64,000 bases of DNA from Paraburkholderia sp. SOS3. GTDB taxonomy: Bacteria; Pseudomonadota; Gammaproteobacteria; Burkholderiales; Burkholderiaceae. How positions within the stretch are numbered: position 1 is the first letter of the stretch; each line of letters begins with the position of its first letter. Below are positions 45,772 through 52,568 of this stretch, piece by piece. Under the pieces are notes generated by a model. That model had not been told where the DNA came from and did not search any database. It was given only the letters and a program-made list of their open reading frames with translations. A program made the translations under genes and the position numbers. The DNA lies in contig NZ_CP018811.1 in the NCBI RefSeq assembly GCF_001922345.1, forward strand, positions 4,419,386-4,483,385, read 5' to 3'.

Positions 45772-45793
45772 AAAACTCTCCTTGGCTGCCGGG

Positions 45794-46216
45794 TCACGTA
45801 CCGATCGTCAGCGTTTTCAGCATCAGATTCTTCGCGGTGTTCAGCGTCTCGATGTTCGCCTGATACGAGCGCGAGGCCGAGATCATGTTCACCATCTCCT
45901 GCACCGGGTCGACGTTCGGCGATTCCACATAGCCGTCCGCGTTCGCCGCGGGGTTGCTCGGGTCGTACGTCGTCTTCATCGGCGTCGGGTCGTCGACCAC
46001 GCCAGTCACCTGCACGCCGCCGACCTGCTGGCCCGACGCGGAGCGCGCGCCGCCGAGCGGATCGACCGCGAACACCACCTGCTTCGCGCGATAGGGCTTG
46101 CCGTCCGGACCGGTCGTGCTGTCCGCGTTCGCCAGATTCGACGCGGTGACGTTCAGGCGCTGCGATTCCGCAGTCAGCGCCGATCCCGCCACCTTGAAGA
46201 TGTTCATCAATGACAT
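45794..46216 (-). CDS. flgC: Flagellar proximal rod protein FlgC
   Basis: Proximal rod subunit of 140 residues. [20 protein letters not shown] and [20 protein letters not shown] at the N-terminus, and [20 protein letters not shown] at the C-terminus, are diagnostic. It lies 106 bases after flgB; no separate promoter was recognised in that gap. Confidence 0.96.
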   Translation of the reverse strand: MSLMNIFKVAGSALTAESQRLNVTASNLANADSTTGPDGKPYRAKQVVFAVDPLGGARSASGQQVGGVQVTGVVDDPTPMKTTYDPSNPAANADGYVESPNVDPVQEMVNMISASRSYQANIETLNTAKNLMLKTLTIGT

Positions 46217-46322
46217 GGCCTGTCGAGCCTCCTTCGTTGATCCCGTAGCGTTAATTGAGTGCTTGCTGTTGCGCGGCTGGTTATGCCGTTATGTTCTGTT
46301 AGCTGCCGATTTAGCTTCCGAA

Positions 46323-46808
46323 TCAGCTTCCTGAAGTGATCGCCGACAGCAATCCCTTGATCTGCGACGACACGAGCGTCATGCCCGATTCGAGATGCAG
46401 GGTGTTGTCGGCGAATTGCACGCGTTCCGAGTCGAGGTCGACCGTGTTGCCGTCGAGCGCGGGCTGCACCGGAATCCGGTACTTGAGCCGGCCGTAATCT
46501 TCAGCGGGGCCGCCCGTGGGGATCAGCTTCGCCTTGCCCGCCATATGGCCGGGCTCGGTCGTGGCGAGCGTCATGCCGGTCGTCACGCCGGCCGGCTGGG
46601 CCATCTGAAGCGGCGAAGCGCCGAAGCCCGATTCGCCATTGGCTTTGCGCAACGCACCCGCGAGCGACGAAGAGAAATTGATGTCGCGCGCCTTGTAGTT
46701 CGGCGTATCGGCGTTCGCAATGTTCGACGACAGCACTTCCTGCCGGTATGCGCGCACGTCGAGCGCTTCCTTGTTGAACGCAAAATTCTGATCGAGCCTG
46801 TCAAGCAT
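46323..46808 (-). CDS. flgB: Flagellar proximal rod protein FlgB
   Basis: Proximal rod subunit of 161 residues. The N-terminal MLDRLDQNFAFNKEALDVRA and SSNIANADTPNYKARDINFS and the C-terminal NTVDLDSERVQFADNTLHLE are family signatures. First gene of flgBCDEFGHIJ, divergent from flgA across a 283-base spacer carrying a FlhD4C2-like dyad. Confidence 0.96.
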   Translation of the reverse strand: MLDRLDQNFAFNKEALDVRAYRQEVLSSNIANADTPNYKARDINFSSSLAGALRKANGESGFGASPLQMAQPAGVTTGMTLATTEPGHMAGKAKLIPTGGPAEDYGRLKYRIPVQPALDGNTVDLDSERVQFADNTLHLESGMTLVSSQIKGLLSAITSGS

Positions 46809-46958
46809 CGGACACCTCTCCGTATGAACGGTCCGCGGTCATATTCGCCTGCCCGCCCTTGCGCATCCTCGCCGCGGCACAGGGCCGGCGGCGCAAGCAA
46901 TCAGCAAGGGCTTTTTCGCATGGAGTGCATCTTAGGGGCGCGACGCAAGGGCCAATTG

Positions 46959-46993
46959 AACGAATAGCCGGGGAAGCGCCCCTCTATTCAACG
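46959..46993. promoter_or_regulatory. FlhD4C2-box-like dyad between flgB and flgA
   Basis: The left half AACGAATAGCCGGGG (46959-46973) faces the right half GCCCCTCTATTCAACG (46978-46993). The outer GAATAG and CTATTC (46962-46967, 46984-46989) are perfect inverted repeats. Both halves resemble the AAATAGCG part of enteric FlhD4C2 sites and match the dyad between fliE and fliF. It would serve both divergent operons. The regulator itself is not in this window. Confidence 0.55.
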
Positions 46994-47091
46994 TTTGCGA
47001 TGGGAGGCCACTCCCTAGAATGCGTCCTGTACCGTGAGTACCCGTGGGCCGTTGCGGCTCGCGCGTTGGTCCCTGATTCCGGAGAGTTGCC

Positions 47092-48732
47092 ATGACCCTG
47101 CCCGCTTTCGCTGCCCTGCCCGGCGTGGTTCGCGCCGCGCGGCTGCACGGCGCGATGCGGCGGGGCTGGCGTGCATGGCGCGTGTCGTCGGTCGCGGCGT
47201 TGCTCGGCATGGCGTTGCCTGGCGCGGGCTTGCCTCTCGCATCGATTGCAGCCGGCGCAGTGCCCGCGCTCGCGTATGCGCAGGACAATGGCGGGCCGAT
47301 CGTGATCCCCGGACCCGGCGAAAAAAATCCCGCCGATGCGCAGGCGCTCGCCGCGCGCATGGGCCTCGCCGCTCATTCCACCCAGCCGGGCGCGGCGGCG
47401 CTCGCCGCACTGCGTCCGACGCCTGCGGCACAGCGTGCCCTCGACGCGGACAACGGCCAGATCGTCATTCCAGGAAACGGCGAGCCTCGCGGGCAGCTGG
47501 CGCCAGGTGCTTATGCCGCGAACGCGACGAGCGGAACCGTCACGAGCGGCCGCGTCATGACTGCCCGCGCGGTGCCGGCCGTACCGGTGACGCTGCAACG
47601 CGTCAGCGTGCAGCCGCCGGCGCAGGGTGTCGCGCCGGTCGTCGTCAGCAATGCGCAGGCGCGCTACAGCGTGCCCGCGTCCGACTTGCACGCGACCGAT
47701 GCGGCGGCCGCGTCGGCGCCGATCCAGATCGATCCGCTTGCCGCGCGCGGCGAGCCGCCGCAACTCGGCGGCGCCAGCGGCAGCACGGCTGCGGTCAGGA
47801 TGCAGCTGACGGGTGCACAGCCGACGAATGTGCAGCCGATGACTGCGGAGCAGGCGAACGCGGCCCAGATCAGGGCGGCGCAGCAGTGGGCCGCTCAATC
47901 GACAGCAAGAGCAGCAGTACAAACCGCCGCGCACGCCGCGGTGCCCGCGCCCCAGCGGTCCGCGCAAACGGCCCAACTGCAGCCTGTGCGTTACACGCCG
48001 CCGCGCGCCGCCCTGGCCAATGCCGCGGCTCAGACTGTGGCCACGGTCAACGCCGGCGGCGCCAACACGCTGGCCGCGAGTACCTCCGATGCCACCCCGG
48101 TGCCCGCCGGCCAGCAGGACGGCGAGACGATCCGCGCCACGGCGCTCGCGTTCCTGCAGCAGCAAACGGCCGGCTTGCCCGGCAAGATCACGATTGACGT
48201 CGCGCGCCCCTTTCCGCGCGGCCTTGCGGCCTGCACGGCGCTCGAGCCGTTCATGCCGGTCGGTGCGCGCCTGTGGGGACGCACGTCGGTCGGCGTGCGC
48301 TGCGCGGGCGCGCGCCCGTGGACGCTCTACTTGCGGGCGCGCATCTCGCTGCAGGCGACCTACTACACGGCGGCGCGCCAGATCGCGCCGGGCGAAATGC
48401 TGACCGCCGCCGATCTCGTCGCCCACGAAGGCGATCTCGCGACCCTGCCGCAAACGGTGATCACCGATCCGTCGCAAGCCGTCGGCGCGGTCGCGCTCGT
48501 GCGTATCGGCGCCGGGCTGCCGCTGCGCCAGGACACGATCCGCAGCGCGGCATCGGTGACGGCGGGACAAACAGTGCGCGTGGTCGCATCGGGCGAGGGT
48601 TTCTCGATTTCGGCGGAAGGTAGCGCGATGAACAACGCAACGCCTGGCCAGCAGGTGCGGGTCAGGACCACGAACGGCCAGATCGTGACCGGCGTGGTGA
48701 AGGACGGTTCGACCGTCGAGATCCAGATGTAA
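47092..48732 (+). CDS. flgA: P-ring assembly chaperone FlgA, long form
   Basis: Periplasmic chaperone for P-ring assembly, 546 residues against about 220 in enterics. An N-terminal signal segment (VSSVAALLGMALPGAGLPLA, ending near ALAYAQ) precedes about 270 residues of Ala/Thr/Gln/Pro-rich low-complexity sequence with two similar PIVIPGPGE / QIVIPGNGE segments. The conserved C-terminal part contains the SAF fold: YYTAARQIAPGEMLTAADL, LPLRQDTIRSAASVTAGQTV, and the terminal QVRVRTTNGQIVTGVVKDGS. First gene of flgAMN. Confidence 0.93.
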   Translation: MTLPAFAALPGVVRAARLHGAMRRGWRAWRVSSVAALLGMALPGAGLPLASIAAGAVPALAYAQDNGGPIVIPGPGEKNPADAQALAARMGLAAHSTQPGAAALAALRPTPAAQRALDADNGQIVIPGNGEPRGQLAPGAYAANATSGTVTSGRVMTARAVPAVPVTLQRVSVQPPAQGVAPVVVSNAQARYSVPASDLHATDAAAASAPIQIDPLAARGEPPQLGGASGSTAAVRMQLTGAQPTNVQPMTAEQANAAQIRAAQQWAAQSTARAAVQTAAHAAVPAPQRSAQTAQLQPVRYTPPRAALANAAAQTVATVNAGGANTLAASTSDATPVPAGQQDGETIRATALAFLQQQTAGLPGKITIDVARPFPRGLAACTALEPFMPVGARLWGRTSVGVRCAGARPWTLYLRARISLQATYYTAARQIAPGEMLTAADLVAHEGDLATLPQTVITDPSQAVGAVALVRIGAGLPLRQDTIRSAASVTAGQTVRVVASGEGFSISAEGSAMNNATPGQQVRVRTTNGQIVTGVVKDGSTVEIQM

Positions 48733-48811
48733 GGCAGATTCGGCCCGGGGAACGCGTTTCGGACAAGGAAAAGGTGACGGAAGACGAAAAAACAGTGGGC
48801 TCCGGTTGCGC

Positions 48812-48839
48812 TAAAGTTTCAGCCGGCGTTTGCCGATAT
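48812..48839 (+). promoter_or_regulatory. Sigma-28 (FliA) promoter for flgM
   Basis: TAAAGTTT (48812-48819) is a perfect -35; GCCGATAT (48832-48839) matches the -10 at seven of eight positions. The spacing is 12 bases, one longer than the usual 11. It lies 28 bases before the flgM start and fits the known FliA-driven feedback on its own anti-sigma factor. Confidence 0.8.
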
Positions 48840-48867
48840 CACGGTCAAATCGTTCAGGAAGCCCATC

Positions 48868-49212
48868 GTGAAAGTCGATTCCAGCACCAACCCGAATCTG
48901 ACGCCGCTCAGCAACGGCGTGCAGCGCGGCCAGCAAGGCGAAGCCGCCGCGGCCGGCGCTACTGCCGCACGTACGCCAGCCCCGAGCTCGAGCGGCGGCG
49001 GCGCGGCCGCGGACGTCAGCCTGTCGGCGCTCGCGGGCCATCTGCAAGCACTCGGCGCATCGAGCCCGGCCGATATCGATACGGCCCACGTCGAATCGAT
49101 CAAGCAGGCAATTCGCGACGGCTCGTTGAAAATCGATGCGTCGAAGATTGCCGATGGCGTGCTCGAAACCGCACGCAGCCTGCTGCAAGGCACCCAGCCG
49201 TCCGGCAGCTGA
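48868..49212 (+). CDS. flgM: Anti-sigma-28 factor FlgM
   Basis: Small, largely unstructured protein of 114 residues that holds FliA inactive until it is exported through the finished hook. The N-terminus MKVDSSTNPNLTPLSNGVQR is typical. The C-terminal half contains the FliA-binding helices (DIDTAHVESIKQAIRDGSLK, DASKIADGVLETARSLLQG). An Ala/Ser-rich linker lies between. A FliA promoter overlaps its leader; flgN follows 98 bases downstream. Confidence 0.94.
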   Translation: MKVDSSTNPNLTPLSNGVQRGQQGEAAAAGATAARTPAPSSSGGGAAADVSLSALAGHLQALGASSPADIDTAHVESIKQAIRDGSLKIDASKIADGVLETARSLLQGTQPSGS

Positions 49213-49310
49213 GCGTCCGAACGTTCTTTCTCGGGGCGCTCTCACTGGCGGACGCATGTAGAAACCTGCGTCGCCTGCGTCATGCGGGCGGTTTAACGTT
49301 TGAGTGAGAG

Positions 49311-49757
49311 ATGAAAGACGCCCTGCTTGACACCATCATCGACGAATACGCGACCGTCGAAGCCTTTGCCTCCTTGCTCGCCGTCGAACAGAAAGCGCTG
49401 ACCACGGCGTATCCGGGCGAAGTCCTGAAGCCGATCGTCGAGCAGAAAACCTCGATGGCCGACAAGCTCGCGATGCTCGAACGCGCGCGCGAAAGCCATC
49501 TGCGCGAACGCGGCCTGCCGGCAGGCAAGCGCGGCATGGATCTCGCCGCGGCCGAGGACGCGCGCCTGAACGAGCAGTGGGGCCTGCTGCAGAAATCGGC
49601 GGAACGCGCCCGCAAGCTCAACTTCAACAACGGCCTGATGATCCGCACGCGCATGGACTACAACCGCCGCATTCTGGCGGTGCTGCGCGGGACGCCCGAA
49701 AAGGCATCGACGTTCTACGGTCCGGACGGCAAGGTGCCGATGTATTCGGGGCTGTAG
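49311..49757 (+). CDS. flgN: Flagellar export chaperone FlgN
   Basis: Helical cytosolic chaperone of 148 residues for FlgK and FlgL. The sequence is a continuous set of amphipathic helices (YATVEAFASLLAVEQKALTT, SMADKLAMLERARESHLRER), ending NGLMIRTRMDYNRRILAVLR, a FlgN family pattern. It follows flgM. Its stop is 19 bases from the convergent nucleotidyltransferase gene. Confidence 0.92.
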   Translation: MKDALLDTIIDEYATVEAFASLLAVEQKALTTAYPGEVLKPIVEQKTSMADKLAMLERARESHLRERGLPAGKRGMDLAAAEDARLNEQWGLLQKSAERARKLNFNNGLMIRTRMDYNRRILAVLRGTPEKASTFYGPDGKVPMYSGL

Positions 49758-49776
49758 GCAACGCGCGCTTCAGGCT

Positions 49777-50814
49777 TCACGCGGCGCGGCTCAGGTCCGC
49801 GAGAAAATCGCGCGCACGCTCCGACACGTCCAGTTCGAAGTTCATCGCAAGCGCAGCGGCCGTCGACACACGCGGCCGCGCCTTCTTCTCGATCCTTTCC
49901 GCCGCCGCTTCCAGCGAGTCCGGGTAGCGCTCCATCAACGCATCGATGAGCACCACCGCCTGGCGCCGATCCTTGCCGGCCTTCGCGGCGAACCCTGGAC
50001 CGCGCAGCGTGCTGACGACCAGTTTGTGAAGCGCAAACCTGGCGGGATCCGGCACGGTGACCGGAACCGCGTGTTCCTTGCCGAGCACGAAGCCCTTCGC
50101 GGGCTCGGTCAGCAAATATCTGAAGTACGGCAGTCCCGTTGCATGCGCGCGCAGATGCGGCAGCGGTTTCGTTTCGTACGCTTCGGTGCCCGGCACGAGC
50201 AGATCGACCTTCAATGGCTGGCCGCGCGCCTTGAACGATGTCGCGGGCCGGCGCGCGTCGAGTTCCGGCACTTCGAGAAAGGGCAGGCTGCTGTCGCGCA
50301 GAATGTCGAGGAAGCTGCGATTCTGCGGAATGGCGACCGAAATCGCGCCGGTGCTGCCGATATCGATGTCTTCGGTCCGATAGTTCGCCGACATGCGCAC
50401 ACCGAGCCCGTTCAGCAGCGCGCCGAATGCATGCGAACCGACGAGCACGCCGCCGTGACTGAAAATGCCCGCGTTGTAGAGCGTCGCAATGGTAAGGGCG
50501 GCGGAATTGTCGGCTGCGGCGAAACCGGCTTTGCGTAATATCTGAACGTCGGCGGCAAGCTCGCGCATCTCGAAGCTTTCCTGCAGTTTCGCGTCGAGCG
50601 TGGCGTTGGTTGCCGGCTCGCCCGCACGGCCGAGCGAGGTCTCGACCCGCTTGCCCGATGCAAGATAGACGCGCCAGTAAACGTAGCTTTTTCCGTCGAC
50701 GGACTTGATCGACGCAGAGCCCGGAGAATGAAGCAGGATTTGCGTTTGCGCGGCGGCACGCTCCGCAACGGAGGCGTACAGCGTTTGCAGCGCATCGTTG
50801 TAGAAGGTCGGCAT
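49777..50814 (-). CDS. Nucleotidyltransferase-fold protein, GSU2403-like
   Basis: Protein of 345 residues. The helical N-terminal third (YNDALQTLYASVAERAAAQT, SFEMRELAADVQILRKAGFA) precedes a nucleotidyltransferase-type core: GGVLVGSHAFGALLNGLGVR with the glycine-serine loop, then NYRTEDIDIGS with the DxD-like acidic pair, and KVDLLVPGTEAYE for the third acidic strand. AbiEii-type toxins share this fold, but no antitoxin gene is adjacent. It lies inside the flagellar region between flgN and fliA, unrelated to motility by sequence. Two near-identical palindromes precede it, suggesting tight control. Confidence 0.7.
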   Translation of the reverse strand: MPTFYNDALQTLYASVAERAAAQTQILLHSPGSASIKSVDGKSYVYWRVYLASGKRVETSLGRAGEPATNATLDAKLQESFEMRELAADVQILRKAGFAAADNSAALTIATLYNAGIFSHGGVLVGSHAFGALLNGLGVRMSANYRTEDIDIGSTGAISVAIPQNRSFLDILRDSSLPFLEVPELDARRPATSFKARGQPLKVDLLVPGTEAYETKPLPHLRAHATGLPYFRYLLTEPAKGFVLGKEHAVPVTVPDPARFALHKLVVSTLRGPGFAAKAGKDRRQAVVLIDALMERYPDSLEAAAERIEKKARPRVSTAAALAMNFELDVSERARDFLADLSRAA

Positions 50815-50826
50815 GGCGGCGGAAAT

Positions 50827-50857
50827 TTATACCCTACGATTGCATTGTAGGGTATAA
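50827..50857. promoter_or_regulatory. Palindrome 1 (operator-like) before the nucleotidyltransferase gene
   Basis: TTATACCCTAC (50827-50837) and GTAGGGTATAA (50847-50857) are perfect 11-base arms around GATTGCATT. It lies 13 bases upstream of the gene start and contains TATAAA on the coding strand, so a bound protein would cover the promoter or ribosome site. Confidence 0.7.
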
Positions 50858-50873
50858 GACCAGCCGGCGCCGT

Positions 50874-50906
50874 TTTATACCCTATCGTTGCATCGTAGGG
50901 TATAAA
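50874..50906. promoter_or_regulatory. Palindrome 2 (operator-like) before the nucleotidyltransferase gene
   Basis: TTTATACCCTA (50874-50884) and TAGGGTATAAA (50896-50906) are perfect 11-base arms around TCGTTGCATCG. It is nearly identical to palindrome 1, with centres 48 bases apart. Both have TTGCAT at the centre. It lies 36 bases from the fliA stop. Confidence 0.7.
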
Positions 50907-50942
50907 CTCGCGCCGGATCCTTATCAGGCGGGCATGCCCTTT

Positions 50943-51674
50943 TTAGCTCTCCTCGGCCGCCCACGCCATTTCGCGCAAGCGCGCACGCAGCCGCGCGACT
51001 GCCTGGCTATGCAGCTGGCACACGCGCGATTCGCTCACCTCGATCACGGCGCCGATCTCGCGCAGGTTCATCCCGCGCTCGTAATACAGCGACATCAGCA
51101 GCTTCTCGCGCTCGGGCAGCCGCTCGATCGCCTCGATCAGCGCGCCGCGCAGGCTCTCGTCGAGCAATGCCGAGAGCGGGTCCGAGTGATCGACGCAATA
51201 GCGGTCGAGGAACGGCTCGTCGTCGGCGGAGCGGTCGAAGTCTTCGTAATAGATGAGCTGGCTGCCGTGCAGGTCCTGCAGCATCGACTGATACTCGTCG
51301 AGCGGCATCTTCAGGTGCTGCGCGATTTCAGCTTCGCTGGCCGCGCGGCCGAGCTGCTGCTCGACCTGGTGCACCGCCATCTCGAGCTCGCGCGACGTGC
51401 GCCGCACGCTGCGCGGCAGCCAGTCGTTGCTGCGCAGCTCGTCGAGCATCGCGCCGCGAATGCGCTGGCTCGCGTAGGTTTCGAACTGCGCGCCCTGATC
51501 TTCCTTGTAGCGGCTCGCGGCGTCGAGCAGGCCGATCATGCCGGCCTGAATCAGATCGTCGAGGTCCACGCTCGCCGGCATTTTTGCCACCAGCTGCAGA
51601 CCGAGCCGCCGGACCAGCGGCGTGTATTTCGTCAGAACGTCGGCCTGAGAAATCTTTCCTTGAGCGTTGTACAT
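50943..51674 (-). CDS. fliA: Flagellar sigma factor FliA (sigma-28)
   Basis: RNA polymerase sigma factor of 243 residues for late flagellar and chemotaxis genes. Region 2 contains VDLDDLIQAGMIGLLDAASR and QFETYASQRIRGAMLDELRS; region 3 follows (SEAEIAQHLKMPLDEYQSML). Region 4 has the helix-turn-helix NLREIGAVIEVSESRVCQLH. Last gene of flhBAFG-fliA, 24 bases after flhG. Four probable target promoters are visible in the window. Confidence 0.96.
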   Translation of the reverse strand: MYNAQGKISQADVLTKYTPLVRRLGLQLVAKMPASVDLDDLIQAGMIGLLDAASRYKEDQGAQFETYASQRIRGAMLDELRSNDWLPRSVRRTSRELEMAVHQVEQQLGRAASEAEIAQHLKMPLDEYQSMLQDLHGSQLIYYEDFDRSADDEPFLDRYCVDHSDPLSALLDESLRGALIEAIERLPEREKLLMSLYYERGMNLREIGAVIEVSESRVCQLHSQAVARLRARLREMAWAAEES

Positions 51675-51698
51675 CGAGCTCCCCTTGTCCGCTGCCTG

Positions 51699-52568
51699 TC
51701 AGGCGTGCTGTGCGGACGGTTGTTCGGCGTGTGACGCCGGCGTGACTGCCGCGCTCGCCGCCCACGGCGCGCGCGATGACATCGCTGGCCGCATCGGCCA
51801 GTACTGCAATTCCGCGGCAAGGTGCCGGAAGTCGCGCGCGGCAGGTGCCGAAGGAAATGCTTCGACGATGCAGCGCGACAGTTCCGCGGAGCGCGTCGTG
51901 AGCGGGTCCGCCGCGACGCAGCCGGCGCCTTCGAGCGCCACGGTCAGATAACGCCCCGCGACGGCCGCGAGGTTGTCGAGCGCGAGTTGCGCATCGGAGA
52001 CGCTGTGCACGTGATTGACGAGCATGCGGAATTGCGCGATCGCATACGCGTAGTGCAGGCGCTTCATGCAGGCGTACGTATCGGTGATCGCCTGCGCGGC
52101 AACGCGCGTGACCATCATGAGGTCGTGCGCCTGCAGCGCGAGGTCCGACAGCATGCCGTCGCGTTCGAACTGCACGTCGATCAGCACGACATCGGCCGTG
52201 CTGTCGAACACCGCGGCCAGCTGCGACGGTTTGCACATGTCGCGATGGCTGCGCGGCGCAGCGAGCACCGCGAAGCCTGCGCTATGGCGTTCGGTCGCTG
52301 CATCGAGCGCCAGCTCGCCGCGCGTAAATGCGACGAAGCGCTCGGCCGCGGCGCCGTTGGGCGTCGCGACGATCGCGTCGGGTTCGCCCGCATGCTCGTC
52401 GACGACGAGCACGTCCTTGCCCTGCGCCGCGAGCGCCGCCGCAAGATTGACGACGGTCGTCGAACAGCCGACGCCGGCCGTGCCGCCGGTCACCGCGATC
52501 GCGCGCGAACCGTGCCGCGCGAGCAGGCGCCGCAGTCCTTCTGCCTGATCGGACACGAACTTAGCCAA
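51699..52568 (-). CDS. flhG: Flagellar number regulator FlhG (MinD/ParA-like) with degenerate P-loop
   Basis: MinD-like partner of FlhF, 289 residues. The TTG at 52568 is preferred because GAGG lies seven bases upstream; a GTG at 52556 is the alternative. The N-terminal segment KFVSDQAEGLRRLLARHGSR is family-typical. The P-loop region reads AVTGGTAGVGCSTTVVNLAA, where canonical FlhG has both signature and P-loop lysines; here they are Thr and Cys. The A' motif is VLVVDEHAGEPD. It overlaps flhF by eight bases and precedes fliA by 24. Confidence 0.88.
   Translation of the reverse strand: MAKFVSDQAEGLRRLLARHGSRAIAVTGGTAGVGCSTTVVNLAAALAAQGKDVLVVDEHAGEPDAIVATPNGAAAERFVAFTRGELALDAATERHSAGFAVLAAPRSHRDMCKPSQLAAVFDSTADVVLIDVQFERDGMLSDLALQAHDLMMVTRVAAQAITDTYACMKRLHYAYAIAQFRMLVNHVHSVSDAQLALDNLAAVAGRYLTVALEGAGCVAADPLTTRSAELSRCIVEAFPSAPAARDFRHLAAELQYWPMRPAMSSRAPWAASAAVTPASHAEQPSAQHA

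Noticed and set aside
49777..50942. Classical two-gene toxin-antitoxin module
   Set aside because: No second small gene is adjacent on either side; only palindromes separate the gene from fliA.
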